Positions 1-6,337 of a stretch of DNA of 8,343 nt are shown here, piece after piece. This stretch comes from PVC group bacterium (GTDB lineage: Bacteria; Verrucomicrobiota; Kiritimatiellia; UBA8416; PXDI01), in contig PXDI01000139.1 in the NCBI GenBank assembly GCA_003565095.1, positions 1 to 8,343 of the forward strand. Direction: 5' to 3'. Below the pieces are notes generated by a model that was not told the origin of the DNA, searched no databases, and worked only from the letters and a program-made list of their open reading frames with translations. Both the position numbers and the translations under genes were made by a program. How positions within the stretch are numbered: the stretch's first letter is position 1; every line of letters begins with the position of its first letter.

Positions 1-117
1 ATTCGGACCGCAAGCCCCTTACTCTTACACTTACTCTTACACTCGGATCTCTTGACCCATATGCGGAGAGCACGTAATCGCCGCTGGGGAATGGGGGAAT
101 GATAACCCACGGATGGG
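1..117. repeat. Direct repeat, copy 1 (~117 bp)
   Basis: This stretch recurs at 197-312. Aligned by eye, the copies are identical except for one base: a run of five G at 93-97 against four G at 289-292. The repeat contains, in order, an ATTCGGACCGCAAG start, a period-12 tract (two TTACTCTTACAC units), an ACCCATATGCGGAGAGCACG block, a GGGGAAT block and a terminal CCCACGGATGGG. The window starts at the first base of the copy, so the true repeat may extend further left. I see no transposase, target-site duplication or CRISPR-like regular spacing. It is best described as an intergenic repeat of unknown function. Confidence 0.93.
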
Positions 118-134
118 AAACCCGGCCCACGGAT
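106..134 (+). repeat. Inverted repeat, left arm (29 bp)
   Basis: Two CCCACGGAT units separated by GGGAAACCCGG form this arm. Its reverse complement is found at 398-426 with 27 of 29 bases matching by eye. The arms bracket about 260 bases that contain the second direct repeat, so the region 106-426 is flanked like a small element. There is no gene inside, so it could at most be a non-autonomous element or a repeat cassette. The 12-mer CCCACGGATGGG is itself a small hairpin (CCCA, loop CGGA, TGGG). Confidence 0.8.
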
Positions 135-162
135 GGGAAGAGGAAAAGAAGAGGGAGATTTG

Positions 163-186
163 CGTGTACGAGTATGTGTAGGAGTA
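163..186 (-). repeat. Degenerate TACTCNTACACN tract, minus strand
   Basis: Read on the minus strand, these 24 bases are two TACTCNTACACN units in which only every sixth base varies (C, A, G, G). The same tract, with T at every variable place, lies on the plus strand at 20-43 and 216-239 inside the direct repeats. In codons it reads Tyr-Ser-Tyr-Thr twice, and the variable bases fall at third codon positions. The match continues on either side as Pro before and (Arg or Gln)-Ile-Ser after. It may be a remnant or piece of a short coding sequence, or a degenerate hexamer repeat. Confidence 0.7.
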
Positions 187-196
187 CGGTAGGAGC

Positions 197-312
197 ATTC
201 GGACCGCAAGCCCCTTACTCTTACACTTACTCTTACACTCGGATCTCTTGACCCATATGCGGAGAGCACGTAATCGCCGCTGGGGAATGGGGAATGATAA
301 CCCACGGATGGG
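197..312. repeat. Direct repeat, copy 2 (~116 bp)
   Basis: Second copy of the 1-117 repeat in the same orientation, offset by 196 bases and one G shorter in the G run. About 79 bases of different sequence lie between the copies. The near-identity means recent duplication, gene conversion or active maintenance. The indel shifts any reading frame across the repeat, so the two copies do not encode the same protein. After the shared CCCACGGATGGG the copies diverge. Confidence 0.93.
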
Positions 313-397
313 GATGCCGTATCGGAGGGAATCGTAATCCGTAGTCGTCGCATCAGCCGCACCTGTGTCCGTCGTTGAAAGTGAATCTGGTAAGTGT

Positions 398-426
398 ATC
401 CGTGGGACGGGCTTCCCATCCGTGGG
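398..426 (-). repeat. Inverted repeat, right arm (29 bp)
   Basis: Reverse complement of 106-134 with two mismatches. It carries ATCCGTGGG at 398-406 and CCCATCCGTGGG at 415-426. It marks the gene-proximal edge of the repeat-rich region. Beyond it the sequence becomes AT-richer and no further copies of the motif occur. Confidence 0.8.
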
Positions 427-641
427 ACCATTTTTCTCCTGTATATCGTTGCTGTACGGAAAAATGTACAAATCATTTTTTGAAGATATCACTTCTAATG
501 CAATACAAAAACAGTATGAAGTATGCACGAACTCGCAGATGCGCCCCCTGATCTGCTGCTGATGAAAGATTTGCCTCGCTGTGTTTTTTGTGCAATTCTG
601 CTGCTATGAGATTGAATCAGCAGTAAACAGGAGGGTGAATA
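427..641 (+). other. Gene-free leader upstream of the GH38 gene
   Basis: I find no convincing gene here. The stretch is AT-richer than the flanking genes, with a TGTAC motif repeated at 454-458 and 466-470. Two inverted repeats are visible: GCAGAT at 535-540 with ATCTGC at 551-556 (10-base loop), and CTGCTGAT at 556-563 with ATCAGCAG at 616-623 (52-base loop). These could fold in the mRNA leader, but both are short enough to occur by chance. A promoter for the GH38 gene must lie here or inside the repeats. I could not assign -35 and -10 boxes with confidence. Confidence 0.4.
628..637 (+). promoter_or_regulatory. Ribosome binding site deciding the TTG start of GH38
   Basis: CAGGAGGGTG contains a full AGGAGG core at 629-634, seven bases before the TTG at 642. 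This strong site supports initiation at the TTG. The GTG at 635 overlaps the binding site and lies in a different frame. Confidence 0.8.
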
Positions 642-3254
642 TTGAACAGGCGAAGGCGAATTCATCTTGTTTGTAATGCGCATCTTGATCCGGTTTGGCA
701 GTGGCCGTGGGAGGATGGTCTGACTGAGGCGCTGGCGACTTTCCGGATTGCGGCGGATTTCTGCGATAAGTATCCCGGCTTTGTCTTTAATCATAACGAA
801 AGCCTGTTGTATCGTTGGGTTGCAGAGTTTGAACCGCGTTTGTTTGCGCGTATCCGGCGGCTTGAGGCGGCGGGTCGCTGGCGGATCAGCGGCGGGGCCT
901 ACTTGCAGCCTGATATTAACAACACTTCCGGGGAATCGCACATCCGGCAATATCTGTATGCCCGGCGTTTTTTTGAGAAGTATTTCAGTAACTATCCTTT
1001 AACAGCGCATAATTATGATTCATTCGGGCATGCTGAAGGGCTGCCGCAGATTCTGTACGGCTGCGGTATGCGCCATTATGTGTTCTGCCGTCCTGATTAC
1101 GGCACATGGACACTGCCGCGCGGTGCATTTGTCTGGCGGGACCGTTCGGGTGCTTCAGTTGTTGCCAGGCGCAGTGATGAACATTATCCCACTTTCGGTA
1201 ATGTGGGTAAAAAGCTTGAGCGGTTTACGGCGCATTACGCCGATGAACCGGTCTCGCTGATTCTGTGGGGTATCGGCAATCATGGCGGCGGACCGTCTGA
1301 AAAGGAATACCGTGAGATCAGGCAGTATGCGCGCAAACATCCTGAATTAGAACTGATCGATTCCAGCGCTGATGCATATTTTGCGGAAAGGCTGGCGTAT
1401 AAGGATAAGCTGCCGGAGGTATGCGGGGAGCTGCAGAATTCGGCCGCGGGCTGTTACACATCAATGAGCTGCATAAAGCGCGCACACCGCGCTGCTGAGG
1501 ATCTGCTTGCCGCGTTTGAACGGCTGGCGGCGCTGGGGTGGTGGCATGGTTATATTGATTATCCGGAAAAAGCTCTGCGGACCGCGTGGAATGATGTGCT
1601 GTTTGCTGAGTTTCACGACATTCTGCCGGGTTCATGCTCGCAGACCGCGGAACGGGACAGCCTGCGAATGCTGGCACATGCCGCAGAGTTATTAATGCGT
1701 GAGCGTATCCGCTGTATGCTGCCGGTGTTGCGTGATGACCCGCGCGCCACAGCGGGCGGGGTGCCGGTTTTTGTGCATAATCCACATGCGTTTCCTTTGA
1801 AGACACAGGTTGAATTTGAGCTGAATCTGGCACATATGGGCGGAATGTGCCGTGATCCGGAAATCATTTTGAAGGTTAACAATCGGCGGATTCCATTTCA
1901 GCGGCTGCATGCTGAAGCAGCCGCAGCGGGTGACTGGCGGGTGCGGCTGGCTGCGGAGGTACGGCTGAAACCGTGGGAGATGCTGCGCATTGATGAAGCT
2001 TTCCGGGCCGGAATGGCCAGGAAACCGGTAGCGTTGAAGCCGTCAGCCCGTATATTGACGTTCAGTAACCGGTATTTGAAAATAAAGATAAATCCGCGAA
2101 CCGGACTGGTGGACTGGTTGTCACGTGGACCGCAGGCGCCTTCGCTGGTAAAGCGCGGCAGTTTTGCACCGGTGGCTTTGCGGGATCTTGATCATAGCTG
2201 GCGTTGCGGGACTCCGCGTAAAGGCATTTCCGGAGCCATCCTTGATAAAGTCGATTTTGTTGAACCGGGCAATCCGTTCCGGCTGGCGACAGAATCCGAG
2301 GCGCTGGCGCTGAACCCAACCCATGAAAGCAAATGGGGACAGGGACGCGCGCGCGGCTATCCTTTGCGCATAACAGAGGACGGTCCATTGCGTATGATGG
2401 TGGAAGCGGTTTTTGTGCTGGATAAGTCGGCGGTTGTTAGGACATACGTGATTTATAAGCGTGACGGATATTTTGAGATTCGCGACAGGGTTTTCTGGAA
2501 TCAGCGTGACACAATGCTGAAACTGAATGTGCCGTTGGCATTTGATCCTGGTGATGCGGTTTCTGATGCGGTTTACAGTGCGGTTATACGCAAGCCGACG
2601 GAGGAAAGCCGCGAGCAGAGCAATCAGCGCTGGCTGGCGGTGCGCGGCAGGCATGCCGGTAAGGCGGTGTCGCTTGCGGTTGCTTCGACCGGCAGCAGCG
2701 CCCACAGCCTGACGCAGCAGGGGGTGTTGCAATTGAATGTGCTGCGCAGTCCGGCATATGCTTCGTTTAATCTAAAGCCGCAGAGCGAATGGGCGCACCG
2801 GCGGTTCATGCCGCGGCAGGATATCGGCGGACACGAGATGTGTTATGCGGTAATGCCGGCAGGACGCTTTGATGAGGCTACTGTGCGCAAACTTTCGGCG
2901 TTATTAAACATGCCGCCGGTATGGCAGGTTTATTATCCGCAATCGGCGCGACCGGTCCGTGCGCGGCGTGCGGCGTTTGCCGAAACGGTAACGGTGGATT
3001 GCAAGGATGTACAGGTGGCGGCGCTGAAGCGTTCTGAAGACGGCCGGCATCTGGTTGTGCGGTTGCTGAATGCGGCGGGCGGGGAGCGACGGGTTAAGCT
3101 GAAGGTTAAGCCCTATCGTGAGGTGATGGAGTTGCAGCTTGGCGCTTATGCATTGCAAACGGTCATGGTCCGGCGTGGCGGAAAGCGGCTGGACTGGCAT
3201 CTTGCGGATCTTGTTGAACGCCGTTTAAAGCGCCTGCCGCAGGGCGGGGGATAG
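642..3254 (+). CDS. GH38-family alpha-mannosidase
   Basis: An 870-residue glycoside hydrolase family 38 enzyme, a zinc-dependent retaining alpha-mannosidase that removes alpha-linked mannose from glycans or glycosides. The N-terminal catalytic domain shows AHLDPVWQW, with His14 and Asp16 as zinc ligands. It also has GRWRISGGAYLQPD (78-91), NYDSFGH with Asp126 as the likely catalytic nucleophile and zinc ligand, and GIGNHGGGPS (210-219). EFHDILPGS supplies the fourth zinc ligand, His325, in the helical middle domain. The remaining ~500 residues fit the beta-sandwich C-terminal part of the family. No signal peptide or membrane segment is visible, so it should be cytoplasmic and act on imported substrates. 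The TTG start is chosen for its AGGAGG site and because the HLD motif follows at the usual short distance. The membrane protease gene follows after 12 bp. Exact linkage specificity cannot be read from sequence. Confidence 0.94.
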   Translation: MNRRRRIHLVCNAHLDPVWQWPWEDGLTEALATFRIAADFCDKYPGFVFNHNESLLYRWVAEFEPRLFARIRRLEAAGRWRISGGAYLQPDINNTSGESHIRQYLYARRFFEKYFSNYPLTAHNYDSFGHAEGLPQILYGCGMRHYVFCRPDYGTWTLPRGAFVWRDRSGASVVARRSDEHYPTFGNVGKKLERFTAHYADEPVSLILWGIGNHGGGPSEKEYREIRQYARKHPELELIDSSADAYFAERLAYKDKLPEVCGELQNSAAGCYTSMSCIKRAHRAAEDLLAAFERLAALGWWHGYIDYPEKALRTAWNDVLFAEFHDILPGSCSQTAERDSLRMLAHAAELLMRERIRCMLPVLRDDPRATAGGVPVFVHNPHAFPLKTQVEFELNLAHMGGMCRDPEIILKVNNRRIPFQRLHAEAAAAGDWRVRLAAEVRLKPWEMLRIDEAFRAGMARKPVALKPSARILTFSNRYLKIKINPRTGLVDWLSRGPQAPSLVKRGSFAPVALRDLDHSWRCGTPRKGISGAILDKVDFVEPGNPFRLATESEALALNPTHESKWGQGRARGYPLRITEDGPLRMMVEAVFVLDKSAVVRTYVIYKRDGYFEIRDRVFWNQRDTMLKLNVPLAFDPGDAVSDAVYSAVIRKPTEESREQSNQRWLAVRGRHAGKAVSLAVASTGSSAHSLTQQGVLQLNVLRSPAYASFNLKPQSEWAHRRFMPRQDIGGHEMCYAVMPAGRFDEATVRKLSALLNMPPVWQVYYPQSARPVRARRAAFAETVTVDCKDVQVAALKRSEDGRHLVVRLLNAAGGERRVKLKVKPYREVMELQLGAYALQTVMVRRGGKRLDWHLADLVERRLKRLPQGGG

Positions 3255-3266
3255 GAGCGCTGTTTT

Positions 3267-3983
3267 ATGGAAGACGAGCCGGCCGCAACGCAAAGACGCC
3301 GGGCATTGCTGGCGCTGTTGCTGCTTGTTCCGGCACCCAGTGCCGGGACGCTGGCGGCAATGGTGTTTTTTCCGGGAAGCGCGACGGGGCAGTGGGTTTT
3401 TGCTTTTTCCAAATTCTGGCTGTTTATGTTTCCCGTGGTCTGGTTGAAGTTAGTTGACCGGGGGCGTTTCAGTCTTTCGCCTATCAGAAACGGCGGATGG
3501 GTTGCCGGGCTGGTTTCCGGGGTGCTGTTGAGTCTGGGCATCGGCATGGCTTATGTAATGTTGGGCGGATATTTCATCGACGGGCATCTGTTCCGGTCAA
3601 AACTGCATGAAGTTGGACTGGCTACGGTACCGGCATATGCCGCCGGGGCATTATACTGGATTCTAGTCAACTCAGTGCTGGAGGAGTATGTCTGGCGCTG
3701 GTTTGTGTATGAGAAATGTGCGGTGTTGGTGCGGCCGCTTTACGCGGTGGTTTTGAGCGCGGTGTTTTTCTCGATACATCACTTCTTTGCGTTGCGCAGT
3801 TATTTCAGTCTGCTACCGGCGGTGCTGTGTACCGCCGGGGTATTTGCCGGCGGGGTGGTCTGGTCATGGCTCTACAGCCGTTACAAGTCGATCTGGCCCG
3901 GGTATCTGAGTCATGCGGTTGTTGACTTGATGGTATTCGCAATCGGGGCGGTGCTTTTGTTTGGGGATGCATTGTCCAGATAA
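3267..3983 (+). CDS. CPBP-family intramembrane protease (CAAX protease/Abi type)
   Basis: A 238-residue integral membrane protein with about six or seven hydrophobic segments (roughly 13-33, 44-64, 77-102, 120-137, 155-177, 182-203, 216-234). It carries the three CPBP signatures: EEYVWR (Glu139, Glu140, Arg144), FFSIHH (168-172, with a conserved His) and SHAVVD (His216, Asp220). These residues form the glutamate-based active site of the Rce1-like family. Bacterial members are linked to membrane-protein cleavage, bacteriocin self-immunity or abortive phenotypes, but most have no known substrate, and nothing nearby suggests a bacteriocin. The ATG has AGGAG at 3253-3257, nine bases upstream and overlapping the GH38 stop codon, so translation is probably linked to GH38. 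The last 73 bases overlap the GH94 gene on the other strand. Confidence 0.88.
   Translation: MEDEPAATQRRRALLALLLLVPAPSAGTLAAMVFFPGSATGQWVFAFSKFWLFMFPVVWLKLVDRGRFSLSPIRNGGWVAGLVSGVLLSLGIGMAYVMLGGYFIDGHLFRSKLHEVGLATVPAYAAGALYWILVNSVLEEYVWRWFVYEKCAVLVRPLYAVVLSAVFFSIHHFFALRSYFSLLPAVLCTAGVFAGGVVWSWLYSRYKSIWPGYLSHAVVDLMVFAIGAVLLFGDALSR
3911..3983. other. Tail-to-tail overlap of the GH94 and protease genes
   Basis: The + strand protease ends at 3983 and the - strand GH94 gene ends at 3911, so 73 bases encode both. The GH94 stop codon (3911-3913) overlaps the codon of protease His216 (3912-3914), part of the conserved SHAVVD motif. No terminator with a T-run is visible between the converging units, so antisense transcripts are expected here unless termination is Rho-dependent. 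Confidence 0.85.
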
Positions 3984-6322
3984 ACTTCGACAAGATGGGT
4001 TTTGCCGTCATTGAGGGCGGGGATGAGGTTGCCCTCAAGCGGTGCACCGTCAAGCACGATGCGGCTGAGTGTGTTTGCCGCGGGGGTTAGGCGTGTGATG
4101 GTCACATCGTAGGCGGTTCCGCGGTAGCGCCGCAGAATACGCACTTGTTCCCAGCCCGGCGGCAATAAGGGCGCTATTCTCAGTCCTTCATATTCAGCTT
4201 TGATGCCAAGGATTATTTCCACCGCGGTAATAAACATCCATGCGGTTGAGCCGGTCCGCCAGCCGGATAGGTACAAGTTTTTTTGCATCCTGCGTTGCAC
4301 TGCCGGGCCGATGTAGAAATTGGGTATAGTAAACGGTTCGGTATCGCTGCCGGGCTTATTCGGGGTATCGGGCAGTACAGCTTTCCATGCATTGAATGCT
4401 TCCTGTGCGAATCCGGCGCATGCCAGTCCGTAGATCCAGAAGCAGTTGCCGTGAACATAGACGCTGCCGTTTTCGTAAAAGCCGGGGGTCATGGCGGTCA
4501 TTTGTCCGATGCGCGGTTTCAAGCCTGTATATGCCGGATCGTTGAGCACCATTCCGTAGCCTTTATTGAGCCGCGCCTGAGCGGCGGCCAGTGCGGACGC
4601 CTGCCGCGACCCTTTGCCGATGCCGCTGATCATGGCCCACGATTGCGGATTGAGAAAGATGAGACCTTCATTGTTGTCATCGGGCGGCGGATTGGCGGTG
4701 CCCACCGCTACGCCTTGATCGTCAAATGCGCGCCGATACCATTCACCGTCCCAGGCGTGTTCTTCGATTGCGGCTTCCAACTTCTGCGAACCTGCACGCA
4801 TTTCGCCGGCAATATCAGTTTCAGCGAGCTGTTCCGCCAATTCGGCCAGCAGTTCGCAGCCCCATTTCACCTGCATACTGAGCATTACGCTTTCGCCTTC
4901 GCCGCCGGCGCCGACGCCGTTCATGGTATCGCACCAGTCGCCATAGTGAATTCTGATCAGTCCGTGGCGACCGCAATCGGCCAGTAAATGCCGCTGGGCC
5001 AAGACCGCATGTTCCCATACACTGGCTGATTCCTCAGATGCAGAGTAAGGGTCGCGCTCATTCAAAAACGGTACAGGTTCTTGCAGTAGATCAATGTCTC
5101 CGGTTTCTTTGAGATATTGTGCCAACGCCATAATCATCCAGCTCGGGCTGTCGGCATAGTCCTGCAAATCAAGCTGGGCATTAGGCAGCCGCCAGGCGCG
5201 GATGCATTTGCCGGAAGGATACTGTTTGGCAAAGACTTCTTTTATACATTCCCGGGCGCGGTCAGGTTCGGTAATGCGGTGGGCCATGGTATCCTGCAGA
5301 ATATCGCGAAAGCCGCGTCCGATCACCCGTCCCCAGCGGCAAACAAAGCGCAATTGGTGCTTCATCCAGACATTGACCCAGCGGTCGAACTGCGGGTCAG
5401 GTGTATTAACTTGCAATAAATCATCCGCCGTGCTGTTGATGCTCGCAACAGCATTGAAAAGCTCTTCCGGTTTTCCGGCGGCAAGGTACTGCCTGATAAG
5501 TTGCCGGCCGGTTTCCGGTGTGTCGCATGTTCCGATGACGCAGTTGATAACGGCGGTTTCCCCCGGCGCCAGAGTGAGGTCATGGCGCAGGGAAGCCCCG
5601 AGCCACTCTGTGCCGGCTTCCGGGTTATGCACATTGCCGTTTTCCACCGCCCACGGGCGGTGGTAATCGCGGTATGCGCCGAGAAATTCATCGCGACTGA
5701 CTGTTGCGGCAGACACTGCGGTGTCGGATGCCAGAAATGCTTTAAAATAAGACGGAAACTTGACGCAACTGTTGACGCCGAAGACCGCGCGGTGCTGTTC
5801 GTCATAGAATCCGCCCAGCACGGCGATAAAATCCATCAATGTGCTGCCGCCGGTGAGGTGCATCTCCAGATAGGGAAACACACTGACCGCGCGTTCTTTA
5901 GCGGAATTGTTTGTTACGGTAATGGTCCATAATTCTACCGGGTCGTTTGCATCCGGCACAAAGACGCGCCAGGCCGCATTGAGCCCGAGTACCGTGGCGG
6001 AATTGATCTGGTAGCCGCGGCCGATACGGCATTGCCAGTCCGGATGGGTTTCAAGTCCGGGTGCTCCGGTCAATGATGCGTAGGCGCCGCTGTGGTTGTC
6101 ACGCAGGTAAACAAAACGCGGTCCGCCGTTACCGTCGCGGTCTTCAGTAACATTAGCGCGCAGTCCTTCACCGCTTGGCTGGTAAAAAGATGCACCGGTA
6201 CCGCGCTGGGTCAGATTCACCAGATAGATATCGTTGAAAAGATAATTATGCCATGCGCGCGGTGTCGCCGGATCGGTGATTACATATTCAGCATTTTTAT
6301 CGTCAAAGTATCCGTATTGCAT
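3911..6322 (-). CDS. GH94-family glycoside phosphorylase (cellobiose phosphorylase-like)
   Basis: An 803-residue enzyme of the cellobiose/chitobiose phosphorylase family, which uses phosphate to cleave a beta-glycosidic bond and release a sugar 1-phosphate. The N-terminus YGYFDDKNAEYVIT matches the family start. RGFRDILQD (336-344) with Arg339, YVHGNCF (622-628) with His624, and GWRTGSTAW (687-695) with Thr690-Gly691 match the phosphate-binding elements. HYGDWCD (459-465) gives Asp465 as the likely general acid. The family usually has Asn where this protein has Cys464. EGLIFLNPQSW (552-562) is also typical. The substrate is not readable: cellobiose, longer cellodextrins, laminaribiose, cellobionate and beta-1,2-glucans are all known in the family. 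No signal peptide is seen. AGGA lies six bases before the ATG, and the oxidoreductase gene ends 15 bp upstream. The last ~20 residues, after VEVYLD, look like a read-through tail overlapping the protease gene. Confidence 0.93.
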   Translation of the reverse strand: MQYGYFDDKNAEYVITDPATPRAWHNYLFNDIYLVNLTQRGTGASFYQPSGEGLRANVTEDRDGNGGPRFVYLRDNHSGAYASLTGAPGLETHPDWQCRIGRGYQINSATVLGLNAAWRVFVPDANDPVELWTITVTNNSAKERAVSVFPYLEMHLTGGSTLMDFIAVLGGFYDEQHRAVFGVNSCVKFPSYFKAFLASDTAVSAATVSRDEFLGAYRDYHRPWAVENGNVHNPEAGTEWLGASLRHDLTLAPGETAVINCVIGTCDTPETGRQLIRQYLAAGKPEELFNAVASINSTADDLLQVNTPDPQFDRWVNVWMKHQLRFVCRWGRVIGRGFRDILQDTMAHRITEPDRARECIKEVFAKQYPSGKCIRAWRLPNAQLDLQDYADSPSWMIMALAQYLKETGDIDLLQEPVPFLNERDPYSASEESASVWEHAVLAQRHLLADCGRHGLIRIHYGDWCDTMNGVGAGGEGESVMLSMQVKWGCELLAELAEQLAETDIAGEMRAGSQKLEAAIEEHAWDGEWYRRAFDDQGVAVGTANPPPDDNNEGLIFLNPQSWAMISGIGKGSRQASALAAAQARLNKGYGMVLNDPAYTGLKPRIGQMTAMTPGFYENGSVYVHGNCFWIYGLACAGFAQEAFNAWKAVLPDTPNKPGSDTEPFTIPNFYIGPAVQRRMQKNLYLSGWRTGSTAWMFITAVEIILGIKAEYEGLRIAPLLPPGWEQVRILRRYRGTAYDVTITRLTPAANTLSRIVLDGAPLEGNLIPALNDGKTHLVEVYLDNASPNKSTAPIANTIKSTTA
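4011..4038. other. Perfect 8-bp inverted repeat near the convergent gene ends
   Basis: TTGAGGGC (4011-4018) and GCCCTCAA (4031-4038) are exact reverse complements with a 12-base loop. The hairpin lies inside the GH94 3' coding region and 27 bases downstream of the protease stop. No T-run follows on either strand, so it is not a standard intrinsic terminator. It could pause polymerase or protect the 3' end of the GH38-protease mRNA, or be chance. Confidence 0.35.
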
Positions 6323-6337
6323 AGAGTTCCTGTTTTA

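Noticed and set aside
1..312. CRISPR array
   Set aside because: There are only two copies of a long repeat, with a ~79-base spacer that itself contains related repeat pieces, and no cas genes. The size and regularity do not fit.
480..508. Sigma-70 promoter (TTGAAG with a -10 box about 17 bases later)
   Set aside because: The -10 candidate (ATACAA) is poor, and AT-rich leader DNA gives such matches by chance.
37..528. A 163-codon minus-strand open frame through the repeat region
   Set aside because: It crosses both direct repeat copies in different frames because of the G-run indel, so equivalent DNA gives unrelated peptides. It has no recognisable domain or convincing ribosome binding site. 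Only the short Tyr-Ser-Tyr-Thr tract shows coding-like variation, and that is reported as a finding.
4011..4038. Intrinsic terminator for the converging genes
   Set aside because: The 8-bp hairpin is perfect, but there is no T-run on either strand and it lies within GH94 coding sequence. It is listed only as an inverted repeat.
4283..4987. A 234-codon plus-strand open frame
   Set aside because: It is antisense to the GH94 catalytic region, with no motif and no binding site.
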